From: Promicromonospora sp. AC04
Lineage (GTDB): Bacteria; Actinomycetota; Actinomycetes; Actinomycetales; Cellulomonadaceae
NCBI RefSeq assembly: GCF_003058225.1
Contig: NZ_QBUG01000001.1
Span: 310,001-374,000, forward strand
Direction of reading: 5' to 3'
DNA length: 64,000 nt
Of the stretch, positions 40,234-47,593 are shown piece after piece. Under the pieces are notes generated by a model that had not been told where the DNA came from, searched no databases, and worked only from the letters and a program-made list of their open reading frames with translations. A program made the position numbers and the translations under genes. The first letter of the stretch is position 1, and the number at the start of each line of letters is the position of its first letter.

Positions 40234-40875
40234 ATGAACGCAATCAGCCAAGCGATCGGCCCACCTGCCGGCACCGCGCTCGACACCTCCTGGCAGGCTG
40301 ACCCCGTGCCAGACCATGACGGTGCCCCCTCCGCGGCGCCCGAGTTCTCAGTGGTCCGCACCGGCCTGTCCGCCGAGGAGCAGTTCCGGCTCTTCGCCGT
40401 CGAGAACACCGCGGCGCTGCACCGGATCGCCTACCTGCTGTGCGGCGACGACCACCGCGCCCACGACCTCACCCAGATCGCCCTGGAGCGCACCTACCGA
40501 CGCTGGTCCCGGCTCAAGGACGGCTACCCGTTCGCGTACGCCCGGCGGGTGCTGGCCACCGCCCGCATCGACGGGTGGCGGCGCACGCGCCGCGAGGTGC
40601 TGCAGTCGCCGGAGGACGTCGCCGTCGCGCAGGAGGTGAGCCGGGGCCCCGGCACCGACAGCGGCGCCCAGGTCGCGGAGCGCGAGCGCCTCGTGCGGGC
40701 GCTGCGGCACCTCGGGCCGAGCCAGCGTCGCGTGGTCGTGCTGCGCCACCTGCTCGACCGGTCGGAGGCCGACGTCGCCAAGGAGCTCGGCGTCAGCGTC
40801 GGCAACGTGAAGTCCCAAGGCGCACGCGGCCTGGCCCGCCTACGCACTCTGCTTAAGGAAGGACAGGACGCATGA
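40234..40875 (+). CDS. SigE-family ECF RNA polymerase sigma factor
   Basis: A 213-residue sigma-70 family ECF factor. Region 2 is FRLFAVENTAALHRIAYLLC, DDHRAHDLTQIALERTYRRW and YPFAYARRVLATARIDGWRR. Region 4 is VRALRHLGPSQRRVVVLRHL then DRSEADVAKELGVSVGNVKS (helix-turn-helix). The SigE-type IALERTYRRWSRL pattern fits the SigE/ECF41-like actinobacterial group. The gene is divergent from ileS. Its TGA overlaps the ATG of the next gene (ATGA), which encodes a membrane protein probably acting as its anti-sigma partner. The regulon and signal are unknown. Confidence 0.88.
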   Translation: MNAISQAIGPPAGTALDTSWQADPVPDHDGAPSAAPEFSVVRTGLSAEEQFRLFAVENTAALHRIAYLLCGDDHRAHDLTQIALERTYRRWSRLKDGYPFAYARRVLATARIDGWRRTRREVLQSPEDVAVAQEVSRGPGTDSGAQVAERERLVRALRHLGPSQRRVVVLRHLLDRSEADVAKELGVSVGNVKSQGARGLARLRTLLKEGQDA

Positions 40876-41801
40876 CCAAGAACAGCCACCCCACCACCGA
40901 GCCCGTCGACGAGAGCTGGATGGCGCACGTGCGCGAGGTCAGCACCGGCGTCGTGCCTCCGACCCCGGCCAACCCGCAGGACATGTCCCGCGTCGCCATC
41001 CGCCGCACGCGCACCCGCCGCGCGGTCCTCGTGACCGGCGGCGGTCTGGCCACCGCAGCGGTCGTGGCGGGCGCCGCGTTCGCGTTCGGCGGCCCGACGA
41101 CGGGCGGCGTGCTGCTCCCGGGCTCGGAGACGTCGTCGGTAACGCCGGGCGTGTCGGCGGAGGCGGAGGCACTGCTGGCAGAGGCGGACGCGGAGGCACT
41201 GCGGGCGGAGGAGCTGCGGGCAGCGGCGGCGGCAGCGAAAGGTGAGCTGCGGACGGAGGAACTGCAGGCAGAGGCAGCGGAGGCGGAGACGCGGGCCAAG
41301 GCCCTGCGGGCCGCGGCGGAATCGTCACCGGATCCGGCATCCGGCGACCCGACCGGGTGGGAGGTGCACGAGCTGGAGGGCCTCACCTACGCCCTGCCGG
41401 CCGAGATCGTGACCAGCGGGCCGGTCCAGGACGAGCCCGGCGTGACGTCCGACATGTGGCACAGCAGCGTTGACCCGGACTCGCCGCCGTTCTTCCGGAT
41501 CGCCTACGTCACTCCCGACTACGAGTTCTACGACGCGAAGTCGGGCGGCCTGACCCAGACCCCGGGCAGCGCCGCGACGTCGTTCGAGCTGCCCGGGGCA
41601 ACCGTGGCAACCATCGAGGACGGGACCAGCGAGGAGCTACGCGAGATCACGGCCATGCCTGCGGGCGACGGGGCGGTCGAGCCCGTCCGGATCCTCGTCC
41701 ACCGCGCCGACGGTCCCGGCAGGTACATCATCACGATGACTCTGCCCGAGGGCAACGGCGACCTCATCGAGGGATTCCGGAACTCGCTGAGCTTGAACTG
41801 A
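40872..41801 (+). CDS. Probable membrane-anchored anti-sigma/sensor protein
   Basis: A 309-residue protein coupled by a 4 bp overlap to the sigma factor. Residues 1-50 are a short cytoplasmic part ending in IRRTRTRRA. A single membrane segment, VLVTGGGLATAAVVAGAAFAF (about 52-72), follows. Then come an Ala/Glu-rich coiled-coil stalk (about 95-150: EAEALLAEADAEALRAEELR) and an extracytoplasmic domain (ELEGLTYALPAEIVTSG onward). No zinc-binding HxxxCxxC anti-sigma motif is seen, so the anti-sigma role rests on topology and operon position. The stalk was probably built by repeat expansion. Confidence 0.65.
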   Translation: MTKNSHPTTEPVDESWMAHVREVSTGVVPPTPANPQDMSRVAIRRTRTRRAVLVTGGGLATAAVVAGAAFAFGGPTTGGVLLPGSETSSVTPGVSAEAEALLAEADAEALRAEELRAAAAAAKGELRTEELQAEAAEAETRAKALRAAAESSPDPASGDPTGWEVHELEGLTYALPAEIVTSGPVQDEPGVTSDMWHSSVDPDSPPFFRIAYVTPDYEFYDAKSGGLTQTPGSAATSFELPGATVATIEDGTSEELREITAMPAGDGAVEPVRILVHRADGPGRYIITMTLPEGNGDLIEGFRNSLSLN

Positions 41802-41837
41802 CCCGGGCCACCCGCCGCCCACGTAGAAGTTAGTCAC

Positions 41838-41879
41838 GCGGTTGCTCCGGGATTCCATGTGGGATCCCGGAGCAACCGC
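41838..41879. repeat. Long hairpin, left flank of the AbiEi-nuclease gene
   Basis: GCGGTTGCTCCGGGAT (41838-41853) and ATCCCGGAGCAACCGC (41864-41879) form a perfect 16 bp stem with a 10-base loop. Flanking bases AAGTTAGTCAC and ATGATCAACTT nearly extend it. It can terminate the sigma operon. Its arm (TGATCATGCGGTTGCTCCGGGAT read inward from the right) is closely related to the hairpin at 42948, so both belong to one repeat family. Confidence 0.8.
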
Positions 41880-41898
41880 ATGATCAACTTCGGAGCCT

Positions 41899-43071
41899 GT
41901 GGATAACAAGCATCATCAAGCAGTATCACACGGTGTAATTGATGATGTGGCGAATAGAAAACCCATAGCTAAGAAGCTGATCCGGCTGGCGCTACAACAG
42001 GCCGGCCTCGTTTCCGCTGAGCAGTGCGACGCGACCGGCGTCGGGGCATCGCGGCGGAGCGAGCTGGTCGCCCGGGGTGAGTGGCGGCGAGTGACCCGCG
42101 GGGTCTTTGACACGGGCGAGGTCCCAGGTCATCTGCATTCCTACGACGTGGACCGGCTACGATCCGTCTGGTCCGCACTGCTGGCCAACCGGCGGGCGAT
42201 CGCCGTCGGCGCGTGCGCGCTGATGCTGCACGGGGTCAAGGGCCTGCCGCGCCGGCTCGTGCCGGAAGCGGCCCTGCCGAAGGGCTCCTTCCGGAAGGCC
42301 CGCGACGGGATCGTCTTCCGGCAGTACGCCCCGCGAACGGGGATCGTCGAGATCCATGGCCGGCTGGTCGTCGCGCTGGTCGACGCTTTCGTCCAGGCCT
42401 TGCCCGCACTCACGCGCGAACAGGCGATCGCGTGCCTCGACAGCGCCCTGCACCAGAGGCTTCTTCAGGTCGAGCAGCTCGACGTGATCCGACGTCGGCT
42501 CCGGCACCACAAGGGCTCGGCGAAGGTGATCGCCTGGCTGCCGCTGGCCAACGGGCGGGCCGAGTCGCCGCCGGAGAGCCACGCCCGCCTGGCATGCGTC
42601 GACGCCGGGGTCGCGCCCGACGACCTGCAGCGGGACTTCTTCGACACCCGGGGACGCTTCCTGGGCCGGGCCGACATGGTCTGGCACCTGGGCAACGGCC
42701 GCTGGCTGATCGTCGAGATCGACTCACAGGAGTTCCACGGCGCCGAGCGCCAGGTGCAGCGCGACGCGACCCGGCAGAACGGACTGCTCGGCGAGGGGCA
42801 GAACATCATCCTGCGGTTCTTCCCGAGCCATGTGAGCGGTGGACACTTCGTGGGCGAGGTCGCCCAGGTCCTGCGCCGGGAGCACTGGCAGCCGGCCCGC
42901 AGGCTCCCGCCACGCGAGTCCCGCCGCCGTCGGGCCCCGGCGAAGATTGACCATGCGGTTACTGCGGAATATGGCCGAGATTCCGCAGTAACCGCGTGGT
43001 CAGTTCGCGGTCAGACGGCGGCCGCGGACGGTGGTGTGCCCTCAGTGGCGGCGTCCGGGGCCTCGCGGTAG
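41899..43071 (+). CDS. AbiEi-like wHTH protein fused to a DUF559/Vsr-type nuclease domain
   Basis: A protein of 390 residues if started at GTG 41899; GTG 41947 is an alternative. The N-terminal half has the AbiEi/type IV antitoxin look: LVSAEQCDATGVGASRRSEL (winged helix), VARGEWRRVTRGVFDTGEVP, WSALLANRRAIAVGACALML and HGVKGLPRRLVPEAALPKGS. The C-terminal half resembles a PD-(D/E)XK nuclease: SPPESHARLACVDAGV (Glu), GRFLGRADMVWHLG (Asp), WLIVEIDSQEFHG (ExD), then QRDATRQNGLLGEGQNIILR. The last 40 residues read through a hairpin into the end of the convergent exporter gene (60 bp overlap). No AbiEii partner is adjacent. The function may be DNA repair or defence (inference). Confidence 0.75.
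   Translation: MDNKHHQAVSHGVIDDVANRKPIAKKLIRLALQQAGLVSAEQCDATGVGASRRSELVARGEWRRVTRGVFDTGEVPGHLHSYDVDRLRSVWSALLANRRAIAVGACALMLHGVKGLPRRLVPEAALPKGSFRKARDGIVFRQYAPRTGIVEIHGRLVVALVDAFVQALPALTREQAIACLDSALHQRLLQVEQLDVIRRRLRHHKGSAKVIAWLPLANGRAESPPESHARLACVDAGVAPDDLQRDFFDTRGRFLGRADMVWHLGNGRWLIVEIDSQEFHGAERQVQRDATRQNGLLGEGQNIILRFFPSHVSGGHFVGEVAQVLRREHWQPARRLPPRESRRRRAPAKIDHAVTAEYGRDSAVTAWSVRGQTAAADGGVPSVAASGASR
41911..41947 (+). promoter_or_regulatory. Inverted repeat at the start of the AbiEi-nuclease gene
   Basis: CATCATCAA (41911-41919) and TTGATGATG (41939-41947) are a perfect 9 bp dyad around a smaller palindrome ACACGGTGT (41928-41936), in a locally AT-rich stretch. If translation begins at GTG 41947, the dyad covers the promoter or leader and could be an autoregulatory operator, as AbiEi antitoxins bind inverted repeats. 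If GTG 41899 is used, it is coding. Confidence 0.45.
42948..43002. repeat. Long hairpin, right flank of the AbiEi-nuclease gene
   Basis: TGACCATGCGGTTACTGCGGAAT (split here as TGACCATGCGGTT plus ACTGCGGAAT, 42948-42970) pairs at 22 of 23 positions with 42980-43002; the odd pair is a T/G wobble. The loop is ATGGCCGAG. It is shared in design with the 41838 hairpin: (T)GA(T/C)CATGCGGTTnCTnCGG. It lies inside the 3' end of the AbiEi-nuclease frame and 9 bp before the stop codon of the convergent MFS gene, so it probably acts as a bidirectional terminator. Confidence 0.8.
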
Positions 43072-44417
43072 CGCCGGCTCAGCAGCCGGTAGTACTTGCT
43101 CGACAGCGCATATCCCGTCAGCAAGAGCCCCAGCACCGCGATCAGGACGAACACCAGCGCGATCCCCCGGGCGTCGCCCGTGCCGAACCAGTCGCCGATC
43201 CAGCGGGCACCCGTACCGCCCTCGCGCATGAACGGGATGAAGAAGAACTGGGTGAGCGGGCTGATGAGGAACGCCGTGAGCGGGGAGGCGGCCTGCTCCA
43301 GCGACTGCGCGAACCCGAACACCCGGCCCTGGCGCTCGTAGGGCACGACCTTCTGCAGCACCGTCTGCTCGGACGCCTCGACGTACGGCATGGCCATCAT
43401 GTACACCGCCAGCCCCGCCACCAGCCAGACCACGGAGGCCCGCATCGGGAAGACGACGGTGACGGCCCACAGCGCCATGTTGACGAGCAGGATGGTGCGC
43501 ACCGGGTTGGATCCGAGTCCCGTGCGCGCGATGAGCAGGCCGGCCAGGATCATCAGGGCGCTGAGCCCGCCCCAGACGAAGCCCCACGCCTGTACGGACA
43601 TCATGGAGAGCCCGTAGGCGTCCATCAGCGCCATGAACGCGCCGCCCAGCAGGTTGTTCAGCGCGGTGAACGCGATCAGCGCCCACATGCCGGGGATGGA
43701 CCCCACCACCTTCATGGTGCCGCGCAGGTCGACCTTGCGCGGCTCACCCTCGGCCGCCGCATGCGACAGCGACTCGGGGACCTTGATGAAGTGCATGTGC
43801 ACCAGCGCCACGGCGAGGACGCCGATGGCGAGGATCAGGCACGTCCGCATCCCGTCGAAGGCGACGAGCAGGCCGCTGATCACCGACGTCACGAGGAACG
43901 AGATGCCGAGGACGGTTCCGACCAGGCCGTTCGCGCGGTCGCGGAGGGTCTCGTCGAAGAGCGCCGTGACCACCGTCGGGAGCGCGATCGAGCGGAGGTT
44001 GCCCGCGATCACGCCGCACATGAGCAGCACGATGAGGCTCCAGAGCCGCACGCTGCCCGGGTTCGTCCACTCCTCGGCCGGGGTGAGGAGGTAGATGACG
44101 AGGCACGCCGCGTAGAAGACGATCGAGACCAGCGCGGACGCCTGCATCACCGTCTTCTTGCGGTGGTGGTCCACGAGGCTGCCGAACCACACGCCCGTGG
44201 CGACCATGGACACGAGGAAGAGGCCGGCGATGACGCCCGTCGCGAAGACCGACCGGGTCTGCAGGAACACGAAGAACGTGATGGCGAACCACACGGTGAA
44301 GTTGATGACGCCCACGACCAGCACGTTCACCAGCAGCTTCACGAACGTGCGCACGGTGGGGTCGGAGAGATGCAGGCGCGGGGGGTCGACGGCGGCCTGC
44401 GAGGCTTCGTTGCTCAT
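43011..44417 (-). CDS. MFS transporter (12-TM, MFS_3/enterobactin-exporter-like)
   Basis: A 468-residue transporter with about 12 membrane segments. It starts MSNEASQAAVDPPRLHLSDP and has LLVNVLVVGVINFTVWFAIT, GVWFGSLVDHHRKKTVMQAS (motif A), FDETLRDRANGLVGTVLGIS and VPYERQGRVFGFAQSLEQAA. These fit the MFS_3-type exporters of macrolide/siderophore type; the substrate is unknown. GGAG precedes ATG 44417. A SoxR-like dyad lies 16 bp upstream of the start. It is divergent from azoR and overlaps the 3' end of the convergent AbiEi-nuclease frame by 61 bp. Confidence 0.88.
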   Translation of the reverse strand: MSNEASQAAVDPPRLHLSDPTVRTFVKLLVNVLVVGVINFTVWFAITFFVFLQTRSVFATGVIAGLFLVSMVATGVWFGSLVDHHRKKTVMQASALVSIVFYAACLVIYLLTPAEEWTNPGSVRLWSLIVLLMCGVIAGNLRSIALPTVVTALFDETLRDRANGLVGTVLGISFLVTSVISGLLVAFDGMRTCLILAIGVLAVALVHMHFIKVPESLSHAAAEGEPRKVDLRGTMKVVGSIPGMWALIAFTALNNLLGGAFMALMDAYGLSMMSVQAWGFVWGGLSALMILAGLLIARTGLGSNPVRTILLVNMALWAVTVVFPMRASVVWLVAGLAVYMMAMPYVEASEQTVLQKVVPYERQGRVFGFAQSLEQAASPLTAFLISPLTQFFFIPFMREGGTGARWIGDWFGTGDARGIALVFVLIAVLGLLLTGYALSSKYYRLLSRRYREAPDAATEGTPPSAAAV

Positions 44418-44432
44418 GGGGTTACTCCAGCG

Positions 44433-44450
44433 CCTCAACATTGGTTGAGG
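44433..44450 (-). promoter_or_regulatory. SoxR/MerR-type dyad in the exporter promoter
   Basis: CCTCAACATTGGTTGAGG is an 18 bp dyad (CCTCAAC-4-GTTGAGG) matching the SoxR box CCTCAAGTTAACTTGAGG in length and in both CCTCAA and TTGAGG arms. On the minus strand a TTGACC -35-like element overlaps it, so the dyad would sit between -35 and -10, as MerR-family activators require. A redox-responsive regulator encoded elsewhere could control the exporter (inference). Confidence 0.5.
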
Positions 44451-44651
44451 TCAAGGTCGTGGTTCGCAACTTCATCGTTCTCCAGGTCGACGACGGGGGC
44501 CACCGGAAGTCATCGACCGTCGCCCCGGGTCGCACCCCAACCGGCACGTGACCCAGATCACATGCGCTTGGGAAATACTCTGTGCTGCACAAACGATTGA
44601 CGCTGGAGGCCGTATCGGCCGGACCTGACAGACCTCCAGGAGGACCCGACC

Positions 44652-45299
44652 ATGGCAACACTGCTGCACATCGACGCGAGCATCCAGGGCGAGGGCTCGA
44701 TCAGCAGGCAGCTCACCGCCCGTGCCGCGAGCGCCTGGCGCGCCGCGCACCCCGACGGCGTCGTGACCTACCGCGACCTCGGCGCCGACCCGGTGCCGCA
44801 CTTCGACAGCGCCGCGAACCTCAGCCGCGGCCTTCCGCCGGACCAGCACACCCCGGCCCAGGCGGAGTCGTGGGCCCTGATCACGGAGCTCGTCGGCGAG
44901 GTCGCGGCCGCCGACACCGTCCTGCTCGGCCTGCCGATCTACAACTACGGCGCGCCGAGCGCCGTGAAGTCGTGGGTGGACCACCTGATCGTGCCCGGGC
45001 TCTCCATCGATCCCGAGACCCGCGAGGGTCTGCTGGGCGGCCGCGACTTCGTCGTGATCGTCTCGCGCGGCGGCGGGTACGCCGAGGGTGCGCCGCGCCA
45101 CGGCTGGGACCACGCCACGGCCTGGCTCCCGCACGGCGTGGCGCTGACCGGGCTCGAGCCGCGCTTCATCACCACCGAGCTCACGCTCGCTCCGGTGAAC
45201 CCCGCGATGGCCGAGCTGGTGCCGATGTACGAGGAGAGCCGCCGGCAGGCCGAGGCAGCCATCGACGAGCTCTGGGCGCCGGCGGTCGCGAACGCCTGA
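44652..45299 (+). CDS. azoR: FMN-dependent NADH-azoreductase / flavodoxin-fold quinone reductase
   Basis: A 215-residue cytosolic flavoprotein of the AzoR (flavodoxin_2) family that reduces azo dyes and quinones by two electrons. The FMN phosphate loop is LLHIDASIQGEGSISRQLTA. Further motifs are VLLGLPIYNYGAPSAVKSWV (flavin-binding PxYNxxxP-like) and VVIVSRGGGYAEGAPRHGWD. GGAGG precedes the ATG. A MarR-type regulator is encoded 87 bp downstream on the same strand, so azoR is probably induced by quinone or oxidative stress. Confidence 0.92.
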   Translation: MATLLHIDASIQGEGSISRQLTARAASAWRAAHPDGVVTYRDLGADPVPHFDSAANLSRGLPPDQHTPAQAESWALITELVGEVAAADTVLLGLPIYNYGAPSAVKSWVDHLIVPGLSIDPETREGLLGGRDFVVIVSRGGGYAEGAPRHGWDHATAWLPHGVALTGLEPRFITTELTLAPVNPAMAELVPMYEESRRQAEAAIDELWAPAVANA

Positions 45300-45386
45300 G
45301 CCGGTCGCTCGCCGGTAATTCCCCACGTCGCGACCCCGCGCTCCCGTAGAGTGGCTGCGCGGGGTCGCGACGACGAAGGAGATGCC

Positions 45387-45839
45387 GTGGATGAGCCGCA
45401 GGTGCTGGATCAGGCCGTTCGGCGGTCGGGTGCGCTCATCGACTACCTGGCACGCCACCTCCGTCGTCGTACGGAGACGGCGCTGACGCCGCTCGGCCTG
45501 CGCACCCGGCATCTCGTCGCCCTCACCGTGCTCCGCGACCGCGGCGACATCACGCAGCGCGACCTCGCGACGTCGCTCGTGCTCGACAGCACCAACATCG
45601 TCGGCCTGCTCAACGAGCTGGAGGGCAGGGGCCTGGCCGAGCGGCGGCGCTCGGCGGAGGACCGGCGCCGGCACGTCGTCTCCCTGACGGACGAGGGCTT
45701 CCAGGTGCTCTGCCAGGCGGAGACCGCTCTCGCGGCCGTCGAGGACGAGGTCTTCGAGCCCCTCTCCCCGAAGCAGCGCGAGCAGCTCCACGAGCTGCTC
45801 GTGGCCGCCACGTCTGCCGCATCAGCTCCGTTCTGCTGA
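45387..45839 (+). CDS. MarR family transcriptional regulator
   Basis: A 150-residue winged-helix regulator. It starts at GTG 45387, preceded by AAGGAG. Helices and wing are visible: ALTPLGLRTRHLVALTVLRD, GDITQRDLATSLVLDSTNIV (recognition helix) and ERRRSAEDRRRHVVSLTDEG (wing with the DRR motif). It is encoded directly after azoR and probably represses it in the absence of a quinone or phenolic ligand. There is a single Cys near the dimer region (VLCQAE) and one in the C-terminal FC. Confidence 0.9.
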   Translation: MDEPQVLDQAVRRSGALIDYLARHLRRRTETALTPLGLRTRHLVALTVLRDRGDITQRDLATSLVLDSTNIVGLLNELEGRGLAERRRSAEDRRRHVVSLTDEGFQVLCQAETALAAVEDEVFEPLSPKQREQLHELLVAATSAASAPFC

Positions 45840-45912
45840 CCGGCCGTGGTCGGGCGCCGCACCGAGGCTGACCCGGGCACGGCCCGCCTGCCGAGGCGCG
45901 TCAGGGGCCGCG

Positions 45913-46584
45913 TTACGGCCGCGGCACGGCCGCCAGGGCCGACTGTCCCAGCCACACAGGCAGCTCCCGGCGCGCCTCGGGCGGCCCGTCCAGGCTCACG
46001 GCCTCCCCGCGCAGCGCGACCTGCCACGACAGGTCGCCCCGCCAGACCCGGACCAGCGTGCGCAGCGCGGCCGACACCGTGACCGTCGCCTCGAAGCCGG
46101 GGTCGTAGTCGCAGACGTCGGCCTCGCCGTCGCGCACGACGAGCCACCAGCGCGCGACGGGCGTAGGGACGCCGTCGAGCCGGAACGCGACGACCGTGCG
46201 CTCGCGCGGCCAGGCGGACACCGGCACCGTGCGTCGCATGTCCCACATGAGCAGGTGCGGGTCCAGGTCGGCCTCGCCGAGCCCGCCGACCCAGCGCGTG
46301 CCCCAGGCGCCCAGGCCCTCCACGAGCGGCCGCAGCTCCTCGCCCGCTCGCGTGAGCAGGTACGCGGGGTGGCCGTTCGCATCGAAGCGCCGCACCACGC
46401 CGGCGCGCTCCAGGCTGCGGAGGCGCTTGGCGAGCAGCGCCGGCGACATCTTCGGGTTGCCGCGGCGCAGCTCGTTGAACCGGGTGCTGCCCGCCAGCAG
46501 CTCGCGGACCACCAGGATGGTCCACCGCTCGTCGAGCACCTCCATGGCCTTGGCCACCGGGCAGAACTGGCCGTAGGTCGTCAT
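45913..46584 (-). CDS. HxlR family regulator with C-terminal SCP2-like domain
   Basis: A 223-residue regulator. The N-terminal HxlR winged helix (1-100) has TYGQFCPVAKAMEVLDERWT, LVVRELLAGSTRFNELRRGN, PKMSPALLAKRLRSLERAGV and a wing. The C-terminal part (about 125-220: AFRLDGVPTPVARWWLVVRD, EATVTVSAALRTLVRVWRGD) resembles an SCP2 sterol-carrier-like ligand domain. The Cys in FCPVAKA is the position used by redox-sensing relatives. ATG 46584 was chosen; the open frame upstream overlaps the divergent methyltransferase promoter. It faces that gene across 172 bp and probably controls it. Confidence 0.87.
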   Translation of the reverse strand: MTTYGQFCPVAKAMEVLDERWTILVVRELLAGSTRFNELRRGNPKMSPALLAKRLRSLERAGVVRRFDANGHPAYLLTRAGEELRPLVEGLGAWGTRWVGGLGEADLDPHLLMWDMRRTVPVSAWPRERTVVAFRLDGVPTPVARWWLVVRDGEADVCDYDPGFEATVTVSAALRTLVRVWRGDLSWQVALRGEAVSLDGPPEARRELPVWLGQSALAAVPRP

Positions 46585-46756
46585 GGCGTCTCCTCGTACG
46601 TCCCCCCGCAGTCCCCAGTCAACGCCCGGTCGCGACCAGCGACCAGTACAGATCGTGAACCTCACCCGGTACAGATGCGGCACTGGAGGGCGCGTGCCTT
46701 CCCGGCGGACAGTGAGACTCCCAGCACTTCCAGCCGTCCAGCCGAGGAGCAGTCCC

Positions 46757-47590
46757 ATGTCCGACACCGTGATCGTCCCGCCCGACGTCCTCACCGCCGT
46801 CCGCGCCAAGCATCGCGCCCTGTGGGCGCTCGGCGACTACCCTGCGGTCGCCACCGAGGTCATCCCCGCCCTGGGGCCGGTCCTGGTCGAGGCCGCCGGC
46901 GTGCGGCCGGGCGACCGGGTGCTCGACGTCGGGGCGGGGTCCGGCAACGCCGCAATCCCCGCCGCCCTCGCGGGCGCCGACGTCATCGCCTCTGACCTCA
47001 CACCCGAGCTGTTCGACGCCGGACGGGCCGCCGCCGCGGCCAGCGGCGCCGAGCTCACGTGGGACGAGGCCGACGCCCACGCGCTCTCCTACGACGACGG
47101 GGCGTTCGACACGGTGCTGTCCTGCGTCGGGGTCATGTTCGCCCCGTTCCACCAGACCGCGGCCGACGAGCTGGTCCGCGTGACCCGCCCCGGCGGGACG
47201 ATCGGGCTCATCGCCTGGACGCCGGCCGGATTCATCGGCCAGATGTTCGCGGCCATGAAGCCGTTCGCGCCCGCTCCGCCGCCCGGCGCTCAGCCGCCGC
47301 CCCTGTGGGGCGACGAGGAGCACGTGCGCGCGCTGCTCGGCGACCGCGTCACCACAGTGGACGCCGAGGTGCGTTCGCTGCCCGTCTCCCGGTTCGCCTC
47401 GGGCGCGGAGTTCCGCGACTTCTTCAAGGCCGTCTACGGCCCCACCATCGCGGTCTACCGCAACATCGCCGACGACGCCGACCGCACCGCCGAGCTCGAC
47501 GACGCGCTCCTGGACCTGGCCGCCCGGTTCCAGGACGCCGACGGCGCGATGGGCTGGGAGTACCTGCTGCTCACGGCGACGCGGAGCTGA
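46757..47590 (+). CDS. Class I SAM-dependent methyltransferase
   Basis: A 277-residue methyltransferase of the UbiE/Methyltransf_11 type. The SAM-binding motif I is GDRVLDVGAGSGNAAIPAAL. Motif II-like ELTWDEADAHALSYDDGAFD and post-motif FDTVLSCVGVMFAPFHQTAA follow, then RVTRPGGTIGLIAWTPAGFI. ATG 46757 is preceded by GAGGAG. The substrate is unknown. It is divergent from an HxlR-SCP2 regulator that likely senses a small hydrophobic molecule, so substrate and inducer may be related (inference). Confidence 0.9.
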   Translation: MSDTVIVPPDVLTAVRAKHRALWALGDYPAVATEVIPALGPVLVEAAGVRPGDRVLDVGAGSGNAAIPAALAGADVIASDLTPELFDAGRAAAAASGAELTWDEADAHALSYDDGAFDTVLSCVGVMFAPFHQTAADELVRVTRPGGTIGLIAWTPAGFIGQMFAAMKPFAPAPPPGAQPPPLWGDEEHVRALLGDRVTTVDAEVRSLPVSRFASGAEFRDFFKAVYGPTIAVYRNIADDADRTAELDDALLDLAARFQDADGAMGWEYLLLTATRS

Positions 47591-47593
47591 GGG

